DNA from: Thermococcus sp. JdF3
Lineage (GTDB): Archaea; Methanobacteriota_B; Thermococci; Thermococcales; Thermococcaceae
Reading direction: 5' to 3'
Assembly (NCBI RefSeq): GCF_012027495.1
Contig: NZ_SNUK01000002.1
Coordinates: 310,001 to 374,000 of the forward strand
DNA length: 64,000 nt
Shown here: positions 8,516 to 17,850 of the stretch, piece by piece
Position numbering within the stretch: position 1 is the first letter of the stretch
Layout of the letters: each line of letters opens with the position of its first letter
Made by a program: the position numbers and the translations under genes
The notes under the pieces: generated by a model
Told to the model about the DNA's origin: nothing
The model's database searches: none
Seen by the model: the letters and a program-made list of their open reading frames with translations, nothing else

Positions 8516-8648
8516 AATTCCCTCCCGTTTCTTATTCCACGTTACGGGCTCGGAGGTGAAATATTTCCATTCCGCGCCAGCTTCCAGCCGCTCACCTTCT
8601 CCATTGTATCCTCTCCTCTGAACGGCACTTGACAATGATGCACCGAAA

Positions 8649-8658
8649 TTATTATAAT
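8649..8658 (+). promoter_or_regulatory. TATA box of the DUF234 ATPase gene
   Basis: ATTATTATAATC precedes the ORF so closely that the first in-frame ATG (8663) would lie upstream of the predicted transcription start near 8680. This supports a later start codon. Confidence 0.45.
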
Positions 8659-8689
8659 CTGTATGCACAATTTTATGTTGGTGGGTTCA

Positions 8690-10048
8690 TTGTTCGTTGA
8701 CAGGGAGCGCGAGCTGGAGTTCCTGGAGAGAAAATGGAACGAGCCCGGGGCTCAGCTCATAATCCTTTACGGAAGAAGACGCGTGGGAAAAACGGCCCTG
8801 ATTAAACGGTTCCTCGAAGGGAAGCCGGGCGTGTATCATCTAGCCACGGCGGACTCGATGGCCGAAAACATCAGGGAGCTCGGCGGGGCCCTCGCGCGTT
8901 TCACAGGCAGGGACTACTTCACGGACATCCGCGAGTTCACGAGGCTCCTCCTCAACTTCGGCAGAGAGGTTGGAAGGAAAAGGGTGGCCCTCGTCATTGA
9001 CGAGTTCCAGTACCTTACGATGCTCGAAAGCGGCGTCTTGAGCAAGATGCAGAAGGCCTGGGATGGGGGGCTGAAGGATACTGGAATTTTCGTAATCCTC
9101 TGTGGCTCCTCAGTGGGGATGATGGAGAGAATCCTGGAGTACAAAAGTCCGCTCTACGGCAGAAGAACCGGGCAGTGGAAGGTCTCCCCCTTTGACATCA
9201 GAGCCGCGGCCAGGATGCTTCCGGGGAAGGACTTTGAGGACCTTGTAAAGACGTACCTCGTCTTCGGGGGCGTTCCGTTCTACCTGGAGTTCGTGGGGAC
9301 AAAGACGACGGAGGAGGCCATAAGAGAGCTCGTTCTCCGCAAAGGGGAGGTTCTCTACGAGGAGCCGGAGTTCCTCCTGCGGGAGGAGTTCAGGGAGCCG
9401 AGAACATACAAGCTCGTCCTCAAGGGCCTCGCCCTCGGGTACGAGACCCTCGGCGAGCTCTCAGGCTATACGGGCTTGGAAAGAAGTCACCTGTCCAGAT
9501 ACCTGGATATCCTTCAGAGGCTTGACATCGTTGGTTATGAACTGCCCTATGGCAGGAGGAAGCGGGGGAGATACTTCATAAGGGACAACTTCTTCGCCTT
9601 CTGGTTCCGCTACGTCTATCCCAACCTCTCAGACCTTGAGCTGGGAAACGTCGAGGAGGTGTGGGAGAGGATTGAGCGGGACATCAACGCCTACTACGGG
9701 ATGATGTTTGAGAGGCTCGTTAGGGAGGTGCTGTCCCGCAGAATCATCGATTTCGGCCAGAGGAGCGTTCACCGGTGGTGGCACAAGGGCGAGGAGATAG
9801 ATGCCATAGCCGAGCTGGATGGGGGGCTTCTGTTCGTGGAGGTCAAGTGGAAAAAGCTGAGCGGAAAAGAAGCCAGGAGGATACTGGAGGACCTCAGAAG
9901 AAAAGCGGACAGGTTCAATGGAGAGAAAAGGTTTCTCCTGGTGGCAAGGAAAACAGAGGATAAGACCGACGAGATGCTTGACCTGGAGGACCTCAGGACT
10001 CTCGTAGAGGGAGACGGACTCAGTCCAACACCCCGGTCACCCCGGTGA
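8690..10048 (+). CDS. Archaeal ATPase with C-terminal DUF234 nuclease-like domain
   Basis: A protein of 452 residues from TTG 8690. FVDRERELEFLER opens the ATPase core; Walker A is GRRRVGKTAL, Walker B VALVIDEFQ and sensor VILCGSSVGMME. A winged helix (LSGYTGLERSHLSRYLDILQ) follows. The C-terminal DUF234 domain has the PD-(D/E)xK-like set EEIDAIAEL and LFVEVKWKK, suggesting DNA binding or cleavage. TTG 8690 is preferred because GGTGGG sits four nt before it and the TATA box at 8649 lies too near the ATGs at 8663 and 8675. The function of this family is unknown. The 3' end overlaps the convergent aldolase gene by 29 nt. Confidence 0.83.
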   Translation: MFVDRERELEFLERKWNEPGAQLIILYGRRRVGKTALIKRFLEGKPGVYHLATADSMAENIRELGGALARFTGRDYFTDIREFTRLLLNFGREVGRKRVALVIDEFQYLTMLESGVLSKMQKAWDGGLKDTGIFVILCGSSVGMMERILEYKSPLYGRRTGQWKVSPFDIRAAARMLPGKDFEDLVKTYLVFGGVPFYLEFVGTKTTEEAIRELVLRKGEVLYEEPEFLLREEFREPRTYKLVLKGLALGYETLGELSGYTGLERSHLSRYLDILQRLDIVGYELPYGRRKRGRYFIRDNFFAFWFRYVYPNLSDLELGNVEEVWERIERDINAYYGMMFERLVREVLSRRIIDFGQRSVHRWWHKGEEIDAIAELDGGLLFVEVKWKKLSGKEARRILEDLRRKADRFNGEKRFLLVARKTEDKTDEMLDLEDLRTLVEGDGLSPTPRSPR

Positions 10049-10910
10049 GGAGTTTCCTTATATCCTCCTTCACTTCGTCTCCATCCATCACGTACGGAGG
10101 CCTGAGAACGGGCTTTATCGAGAATCCCCTGAGCGACATGGCGAGCTTTATCGCAGAACCGAAGGATGAGGCAATGTCGTAAACCCTCGAAAGCCTCGCA
10201 AGCCTTCTCGCGTGCTGGAAAGCCTCCTCAAAGCGCTTTTCCTGGAAGGCCTTCCAGAGGGCAAGGTGAACCTCCGGAGCGAAGTTGGCACAGGCCATTA
10301 TCCCCCCGTCCCCACCCAGAACAAGCGTGTTGAGGAAGTGCTGGTCGAGGCCTGTGAATATCCTGAAGTCCTCCCTTTCGCCCTTCACATCAAGGATTAC
10401 GTCCCGGACGTGGTTGACGCTGTCAATCGTCTCCTTGACCCCGGCGATGTTCGAATACTCGAGGGCGAGGCGCTTGATTAGGGAAACGCTGAGCCGGTTG
10501 GCACAGGACGGGATGTTGTAGAGGATGATCGGGATGTCCGTTTTCTCGGCCACCGTCGAGTAGTGTGCAAAGAGGGCGTCATCATTCAGCGGGCAGTAGT
10601 AAGGGGGCGCTATGACGGCGTAATCGGCCCCTATGTCCTGGGCGTGCTTCGTAAGCTCCACGACCTCTGAGGTGCTGGAAGATGCCGTGCCTACGAGGTA
10701 GAAGGAAGCGTTGACGAGCTCCCTGCCCCTCTCGGCCAGGAACTTTCTCTCCTCGATGCTGAGGCTCGTGAACTCCCCCGTTGTCGCGTTGATGAATATC
10801 CCGTGGACGCCGACCTTCTGGAGGAACTCAAGGTGCTCCTCAAGAGCTGAAACGTCGATGGAGTAGTCCCCGTTGAAGGGCGTCACCAGGGGTACTATAA
10901 CACCGCGCAT
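10020..10910 (-). CDS. DapA-family lyase/aldolase (probable 2-keto-3-deoxy sugar acid aldolase)
   Basis: A 296-residue TIM-barrel class I aldolase of the dihydrodipicolinate synthase/N-acetylneuraminate lyase superfamily. Seen: the TTGE substrate loop (NATTGEFTSLS), the catalytic tyrosine in YNIPS, and the Schiff-base lysine in GVKETIDS. The arginine that follows YNxPS in true DapA and binds the aspartate semialdehyde carboxylate is replaced here (YNIPSCANR), so lysine synthesis is unlikely. An aldolase acting on 2-keto-3-deoxygluconate or a similar acid is a reasonable guess. ATG 10910 follows GGTGGTCTC. Upstream extension to 11075 would cross its own promoter and is rejected. Divergent from the ATPase at 11005. 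Confidence 0.82.
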   Translation of the reverse strand: MRGVIVPLVTPFNGDYSIDVSALEEHLEFLQKVGVHGIFINATTGEFTSLSIEERKFLAERGRELVNASFYLVGTASSSTSEVVELTKHAQDIGADYAVIAPPYYCPLNDDALFAHYSTVAEKTDIPIILYNIPSCANRLSVSLIKRLALEYSNIAGVKETIDSVNHVRDVILDVKGEREDFRIFTGLDQHFLNTLVLGGDGGIMACANFAPEVHLALWKAFQEKRFEEAFQHARRLARLSRVYDIASSFGSAIKLAMSLRGFSIKPVLRPPYVMDGDEVKEDIRKLLTGVTGVLD

Positions 10911-10959
10911 GAGACCACCGGAAATGTTTGGGGCAGGAGGTATTTTAGGGTTCCGGGAA

Positions 10960-11003
10960 GTTTTTAAGTACCGGTACCGATACCTGGTATCGGGGGCGAT
11001 ACC
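10960..11003 (+). promoter_or_regulatory. Promoter with three nested half-sites before the ATPase at 11005
   Basis: A TATA-like TTTTTAAG at 10961-10968 is followed by CCGATACC (10977-10984), GGTATCGG (10986-10993) and CGATACC (10997-11003). The middle copy can pair with either neighbour. The second pairing places GGGG, the ribosome binding site, in a four-base loop directly before ATG 11005. Another palindrome, GTACCGGTAC, lies at 10968-10977. Confidence 0.6.
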
Positions 11004-11004
11004 T

Positions 11005-12078
11005 ATGCTCTTCGACCCGAGACCAAAGGAAAGAATAGGGGACATGTTCGATAGGAGACGGGAGTTCAAAGCCATCCTGAGTGGAATGGAGGATTATCCA
11101 ATCACGCTCATCATTGGAATTCGGCGTGTGGGCAAAAGCTCGCTCCTGAAGGCGACCCTCAATGAGTACGAGGGGATAGGGCTCTACCTAGACGCCCGCA
11201 GGCTATACGCGACTGGAAGCGGGAGCATAAGCTCCTCGGTTATGGTTGACGAGCTCCAGCGAATAATCCTCGGGAACGGACGTTTTGGGTTCCTGAGGGG
11301 CATCAGCGTGGAAAGAATCAGCCTTGGGGGGATACAGCTCAGGCCTAGGGGCATGACCTTCATCGACGTACTTGAATTCCTGAACGGGCTCGGGGAAAAA
11401 ACGGGGAAAAGAGTTGTCCTGGCCTTTGATGAGGCCCAGTACCTCAGGTTCTACGGTTCGAAGGGTGGAAAGGACCTGCTCGCGGCTATCGCGTATGCGT
11501 ATGACTCGCTCCCAAATCTGGCCTTCGTGTTCACGGGCTCAGAGGTCGGCCTGCTCCACGACTTTCTGGGGATAACCGAGTACTCAAGCCCGCTCTACGG
11601 CAGGGTGTACGAAGAGGTCGAGGTGAAGCCCTTCAGCCGGGAGCTGTCCGAGGCCTTTTTGAGGCGGGGATTCGAGGAGGTCGGCCTCGACGTCCCGGGG
11701 GGAGAAATCAGAAAAGCCGTTGACGAGCTCGACGGGATACCCGGATGGCTGGTCGAGTTCGGCTTCAATTACTGGAAGAAGGGCAACTTTGAAGAGGCCC
11801 TGCAGAGCACCATCGCAAAGGCCCGGGCTATGATACGGGAGGAGCTTCGGGAGCTTGAAAGGCGTTCGCCCAGGTACTCGCTGATCCTGCGGGCCCTGGC
11901 GATGGGCCTTTCCAGCTGGTCAATGATACGGGACTACTTGGAGGCCAAGGGTGGCCCCATAACGAACGCGAGGCTGAGTCAGCTGCTCAAGAGCCTTGAG
12001 AAGATGGGGTGGATAAAGAAGGAAAACGGCGCGTATGAGATAATAGACCCGGTGGTGGAGAGGGTATTGAGGGAGTGA
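11005..12078 (+). CDS. Archaeal P-loop ATPase
   Basis: A 357-residue archaeal ATPase. FDRRREFKAILSG leads into Walker A GIRRVGKSSLL, Walker B VVLAFDEAQYLRF and the sensor-like LAFVFTGSEVGLL. The C-terminal half has a winged-helix region (ITNARLSQLLKSLEKMGWIK) that probably binds DNA. It is a paralogue of the frameshifted gene at 5662 (same domain order, ending in a DPV motif) and more distantly of that at 8690, but lacks DUF234. ATG 11005 is chosen over upstream in-frame starts, which lie before the TATA box. Stop is one base from the convergent ArgRS stop. Function unknown. Confidence 0.82.
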   Translation: MLFDPRPKERIGDMFDRRREFKAILSGMEDYPITLIIGIRRVGKSSLLKATLNEYEGIGLYLDARRLYATGSGSISSSVMVDELQRIILGNGRFGFLRGISVERISLGGIQLRPRGMTFIDVLEFLNGLGEKTGKRVVLAFDEAQYLRFYGSKGGKDLLAAIAYAYDSLPNLAFVFTGSEVGLLHDFLGITEYSSPLYGRVYEEVEVKPFSRELSEAFLRRGFEEVGLDVPGGEIRKAVDELDGIPGWLVEFGFNYWKKGNFEEALQSTIAKARAMIREELRELERRSPRYSLILRALAMGLSSWSMIRDYLEAKGGPITNARLSQLLKSLEKMGWIKKENGAYEIIDPVVERVLRE

Positions 12079-12079
12079 A

Positions 12080-14098
<2,019 letters not shown>

Positions 14099-14116
14099 CT
14101 ATTTAGGGGATTTGGT

Positions 14117-14881
14117 ATGAAGAGGGTCGCCGTCCTGCTCGTGATGGTCCTTCTGGTGTCCTCGGCTGGATGCATCGGGGAAAAAGAGCAGGTTGAGACC
14201 ACAGGAAAGCTGGAAGCCATGACCAAGGAGGCCGAAGCACTGGGGTGGGTCAAAACGGGGGAGGGATACTCCGAAACCTACGAACTTTCGATTCATGGGT
14301 TTTCCCTTGTGAAAATTCCCTACAGAATAATGCTCTTCAGAAAACCCACTTATGAGAACAGACGGATGAAAGAGCTGGAGGGACTTTTTGAATTTCTCAA
14401 CATCAGTGAATCCATGGAAACTCCCGATTTTACCACCATGGCGGTTGGATGGATAGACACGTCAGACGTGCCGGCCAGGAGGGCTTTGGGGGCCTTTCTT
14501 GAGAAGGGGATAAAAGACACCCTTGATTCAGAAGTCGCGGAGATGTTGAATAAAATGGGGCTCCCAATAATCTCGGAAGGGGAGTGGAAGGAAAGGGACG
14601 GGATGATGCTTAAAAAACTGTACGCAAGATATCCTGTGGGGACGTTCAGGACCCAGTACGGCACCGTTGAGCTGGGGAATGTGAAAGTGGAGATACGTGA
14701 ATACCTCATCCAATCAACCAGCGGCTATGGCATTGTTATAGTCGCCGTTCCCGAGGACTATCATCGGAGGATCGTGCTGCGTCCCCTCGAGTTCGTTGAG
14801 GTCGAGGTCGAGATCGACTGGAACCTCCATGACGGTTCTCTGGTGTCAGACGCGGAGAGCGTGGCAGGGGTGGTTAAATGA
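14117..14881 (+). CDS. Putative lipoprotein, paralogue of the next gene
   Basis: A 254-residue secreted protein. The first 20 residues are a signal peptide ending in a lipobox-like SSAGC, so the mature protein would be lipid-anchored at C20. The rest is alpha-beta with no recognised domain. The segment WIDTSDVPARRALGAFLEKG and the later strand-rich part resemble the following gene product, so the pair probably arose by duplication. ATG 14117 starts a classical signal peptide; the longer reading to 14021 adds a hydrophilic stretch and is rejected. The stop overlaps the next start as ATGA, implying translational coupling. Confidence 0.7.
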   Translation: MKRVAVLLVMVLLVSSAGCIGEKEQVETTGKLEAMTKEAEALGWVKTGEGYSETYELSIHGFSLVKIPYRIMLFRKPTYENRRMKELEGLFEFLNISESMETPDFTTMAVGWIDTSDVPARRALGAFLEKGIKDTLDSEVAEMLNKMGLPIISEGEWKERDGMMLKKLYARYPVGTFRTQYGTVELGNVKVEIREYLIQSTSGYGIVIVAVPEDYHRRIVLRPLEFVEVEVEIDWNLHDGSLVSDAESVAGVVK

Positions 14882-15600
14882 GGGCGCTGAAAATCATCGG
14901 TGCCATCCTCGCGGTGATGGCGCTGGTTTTCATCCTAACAGTGGCCACAATGGACGAACCCCGAACCCTTGTGCCGTCCACGGCCCCCGACAAATGGAGC
15001 CCCGAAGGAACACAGGTGAATGCCATCTCCTACGGCCCTGCAGAGGTGAGGTACACCATAACGGAGTACTCGTACACTGAGTTCGCCCGCGACATGGAAA
15101 ACCTCTCGCGGCTGGCCGGCGTGAGCGTGTCTCTGAAAGACGGGGTTGTGGGATATGTGGCGGTTGTCGATCTCTCATCGGTTCCATCGACGGTGCTTCC
15201 CCTGGTCCGCGGGAAGGTGGAGGAAGAGGTCATGGGGTTCATTGAGGACGAGGTTTTCTCCATGGCGGGGGAACTGGGGCTGGAACTCCAGGAGAGGTAC
15301 ACCTCCGGGAAAGACGTTGTGTGGCGCTTCTCGTTCCCCCTGGAGCTCCCGGGGGTGTTCGGTGGGAACACCACAAAAGAAGAACTGCCTGTGTACGTAA
15401 GGGCACGCACAGTGTGGCGCGGAAAGACCCTGGTGGTGGCCCTTGTGGCGTATCCTGACGGCACTCTGGAGGTATCGGGAGGAAAACGCTCCTTCGGAAG
15501 CCTGTCGATATCGATAACCGCCAGGGTACATCTGGAATATTCGGACGAGGCTGAGGGCTTTCTCCTGTGGGCGGGCGATGCCGAGCTCGAAGAAACATGA
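14878..15600 (+). CDS. Membrane-anchored secreted protein, unknown
   Basis: A 240-residue protein with an N-terminal hydrophobic anchor (IIGAILAVMALVFILTVAT) and an extracellular domain. It has no lipobox, unlike its upstream paralogue. Shared features are a VDLSSVP-type turn, a helix rich in Glu and Val (KVEEEVMGFIEDEV), and a final long beta region ending near ITARVHLEYSD. Overlap of four bases (ATGA) with the previous stop indicates co-translation, so the two may form a cell-surface pair. No known family recognised. Confidence 0.68.
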   Translation: MRALKIIGAILAVMALVFILTVATMDEPRTLVPSTAPDKWSPEGTQVNAISYGPAEVRYTITEYSYTEFARDMENLSRLAGVSVSLKDGVVGYVAVVDLSSVPSTVLPLVRGKVEEEVMGFIEDEVFSMAGELGLELQERYTSGKDVVWRFSFPLELPGVFGGNTTKEELPVYVRARTVWRGKTLVVALVAYPDGTLEVSGGKRSFGSLSISITARVHLEYSDEAEGFLLWAGDAELEET

Positions 15601-15648
15601 CCAACCTTTAAAAACTTCTTCCACCAATTTACTTTGGAGGTGGGTAGA

Positions 15649-15927
15649 ATGAAACATCATGTGGGCGAGCACAAGGCGAAGAAAGGGCTCATAAGGATAG
15701 AGTTCGATGAGAGGGACGGCAGGGCCGAGCACGTCAGGATCACGGGAGATTTCTTCATGCATCCGGAGGAGGCGGTCCATGAGCTGGAGCAAAAGCTCGA
15801 GGGGCACGGGATCGACGAGCTGGAATCCCTGATGGACGAGTTCTTTGCGATGAGAATGGACATTGAGATGCCCTACGTAAACATCGAGGACTTCAAAATC
15901 GCACTCAAAAACGCGCTGAAGGAGTGA
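15649..15927 (+). CDS. LplB-like protein (lipoate-protein ligase C-terminal domain)
   Basis: A 92-residue protein matching the stand-alone C-terminal domain of lipoate-protein ligase, as in the split LplA-LplB enzymes of archaea. KGLIRIEFDERDGRAEHVRI followed by GDFFMHPEEAVHELE is the family signature. In split enzymes LplB is needed for adenylation of lipoate by LplA. No LplA gene is adjacent, so the partner, if any, lies elsewhere. The start follows GGAGGTG; a TATA-like CTTTAAAAAC lies about 40 nt upstream. Its stop overlaps the next ATG by one base. Confidence 0.8.
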   Translation: MKHHVGEHKAKKGLIRIEFDERDGRAEHVRITGDFFMHPEEAVHELEQKLEGHGIDELESLMDEFFAMRMDIEMPYVNIEDFKIALKNALKE

Positions 15928-16496
15928 TGGACGTGCTCGATGTGAAGGTTCCGAGGAGAACCCTGGGGCACCTGCTGCTGGTGTTCCTGCTCTCCGCCCT
16001 CGGGGGATACTGGGCGGGGGCCACCAGTCCGGACACGGCCCTTGAGGCAGTTCGGAAGATAATCGAGCAGATCGGGCCGATCTCAGACTCCAGCTTCCAC
16101 AACTTCGTCAAGATATTCACCAACAACTCGATGGTGGCACTCCTCACCTTCATATCGGGCCTTTTCTTCGGTCTCGGCCCGTGGTTTATAATGGCCTTCA
16201 ACGGCTTCGTCGTTGGACTGGTGGTGCTTGCGGTTCACAGAATGGGCGGGATGCCGATGGGGCAGATACTCCTCGGTCTGGTGCCCCACGGCATCGTCGA
16301 GATACCCGCGATAGCCCTCGCCGGCGTCGCCGGTATCGTCTGGTACAGGGAGATAATCTCCGGAGAAGGTGAGGGTGGAGAAAGGTTCAGAAGGGGGGCA
16401 GTTAAGGGCCTGAAGCTTTTCGCCCTGTCAGTTCTGCTCCTTTTCGTCGCGGCCCTCATTGAGGCCTACGTAACTCCCAGGGTTGCGGGCCTCTGA
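15927..16496 (+). CDS. Stage II sporulation protein M-like (DUF95) membrane protein
   Basis: A 189-residue protein with about five membrane helices. NSMVALLTFISGLFFGLGPW followed by FNGFVVGLVV and GLVPHGIVEIPAIALAG are the hallmark of the SpoIIM/DUF95 family, whose archaeal role is unknown. The ATG overlaps the LplB stop (TGATG), so it is co-translated. GTG 15924 in the same frame sits at the ribosome binding site. The last 69 nt overlap the convergent DUF354 gene. Confidence 0.85.
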   Translation: MDVLDVKVPRRTLGHLLLVFLLSALGGYWAGATSPDTALEAVRKIIEQIGPISDSSFHNFVKIFTNNSMVALLTFISGLFFGLGPWFIMAFNGFVVGLVVLAVHRMGGMPMGQILLGLVPHGIVEIPAIALAGVAGIVWYREIISGEGEGGERFRRGAVKGLKLFALSVLLLFVAALIEAYVTPRVAGL

Positions 16497-17567
16497 GGCT
16501 CCCGCCTCCCCAATCTTCACCGCGCTGAACGTTCCAAACTCTTCGTACGTCTCGATTTCACCGAGTATGACGTCCATGGGGTTCTCAAAGCCGCTCACAA
16601 TGCTCCTGAGGTAAGCTCTGTAACTTCCGTTCATCTCCATCATGCGCTCGGCCATCATGGCAACCTTCACGGGGTCGGTTGAGTGGAACTTGACGCCCTT
16701 CTCGATGAGCCACCGGGTCACTGCGAGCAGTCTGCCGGGGTATGTGGAGATCGTTGGGGTTCCGAGGGCTATGGCCTCACGGTTCATTGTTCCCCCCGCC
16801 CCTATCATAAGCCTGGCGTAGTAGAGCAGGCTGAGGCTATCAACGGGCTCCTCCGGCATGATCACGTTGTCAAAGCGCTCAAAGCGCTCCCTCTGCTCAG
16901 GAGTCCTGGGGAAGAGAACTATGGGCACCTCTGGGAGGAGGGGTATAACGTCCTCAAGGATGCTCTTTCCGTGTCCGTTGAAGTAGTTGGCCTTCACTGG
17001 CTCGGTGCGCATGACGAGGTACTCGTTCCTCCTGACGCCGAGCTTGTTCAAAACCTTCCGGTTGGGAACAAAGCCGTAGAGGTGAGACAGCTCGGAGAAG
17101 CCGTTTATCGGTCTCATGCCGTTGGGGTCGGCGCCGCACCTGATCAGCTCATATGCATCTATGGCCTTGGGAAACACCAGGAGCTCAGTGTAGGGGAGTA
17201 TGAGCTTGTTCTGGCCAACGGCGGTTTCGTTGTCCACGAAGCCTATCGAAGGAATCTGAAGACCAAAGGCGACGCGCGGTGCCTCCGCGGAGTGCTTGTA
17301 CAGAGCCAGGTCGGGCTTCTCCTCCACTATGAGCTTGCTGAGGCGGTACATCCTCTCGGTACCGGCCACGAGCTTGCCCTCGAGGGTTGCCCCACCGTGC
17401 CTTCCGACGACGTAGTAATCGAACCCGTACATGTCGAGGATGCCCGTGAGGCCGTCGAATTCGCGCGTGGTTATTAAAACCTCATGCCCGGCCTTTTCGA
17501 GTTCCCTGATTATACCCTTGAAGAAGTGAACGTGAGGAGCGTTCGTGATGTCTATCCATACCTTCAT
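16428..17567 (-). CDS. DUF354 family protein, putative glycosyltransferase-fold
   Basis: A 379-residue protein with the DUF354 N-terminus MKVWIDITNAPHVHFFKGII, resembling GT-B glycosyltransferases and UDP-GlcNAc 2-epimerases. Further landmarks are VFPRTPEQRERFERF and the nucleotide-sugar-type loop YARLMIGAGGTMNREAIALG. It lies beside wecC and wecB, which make UDP-ManNAcA, so a role in surface polysaccharide or glycolipid synthesis is plausible. ATG 17567 follows GGTGGGTAGA. The C-terminal tail past residue 355 is Glu-rich and overlaps the opposite gene. Confidence 0.82.
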   Translation of the reverse strand: MKVWIDITNAPHVHFFKGIIRELEKAGHEVLITTREFDGLTGILDMYGFDYYVVGRHGGATLEGKLVAGTERMYRLSKLIVEEKPDLALYKHSAEAPRVAFGLQIPSIGFVDNETAVGQNKLILPYTELLVFPKAIDAYELIRCGADPNGMRPINGFSELSHLYGFVPNRKVLNKLGVRRNEYLVMRTEPVKANYFNGHGKSILEDVIPLLPEVPIVLFPRTPEQRERFERFDNVIMPEEPVDSLSLLYYARLMIGAGGTMNREAIALGTPTISTYPGRLLAVTRWLIEKGVKFHSTDPVKVAMMAERMMEMNGSYRAYLRSIVSGFENPMDVILGEIETYEEFGTFSAVKIGEAGASEARNPGSYVGLNEGRDEKEQN

Positions 17568-17584
17568 TCTACCCACCATGTTAC

Positions 17585-17600
17585 TGAACAGCTCTGTTCA
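17585..17600. promoter_or_regulatory. Palindromic operator candidate before the DUF354 gene
   Basis: TGAACAG and CTGTTCA form a perfect 7-bp inverted repeat with a two-base spacer (CT). It lies between a TATA-like CTTATATTG (minus strand, 17601-17609) and ATG 17567, at the expected transcription start, where a repressor would block initiation. Confidence 0.5.
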
Positions 17601-17850
17601 ATATAAGGCTTTCCCAAAAACGGTTGTGAAGCCTTCTTTTCAAAGCTTTATCCGCGCATTTTCAAGCAAAAAAACGTTTAGAACGCTTTCCCTCCATGAA
17701 AACGACCCTGACCAAAGGCAAAAATCCTTTAAATATGTCCTGACCCCGTAAAATAGCCTGGAAACCCCTGCATCCCAAGAAACCGGGCCGGAAACCGTTT
17801 TCTGGAAAAGGCTTTTATTCATGCGGGGAAAGCGTTGATAGGTGGTATGA
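17601..17850. other. Intergenic region with the wecC promoter
   Basis: No gene was found here. GGCTTTTATTCATG near 17812-17822 is the likely TATA region of wecC. A second TATA-like CTTTAAATATG near 17727 points the same way without an ORF; a small RNA cannot be excluded but nothing supports it. Confidence 0.35.

Noticed and set aside
10020-10910. Dihydrodipicolinate synthase (dapA) as the function
   Set aside because: The carboxylate-binding arginine after YNxPS is missing, and no lysine genes are nearby.
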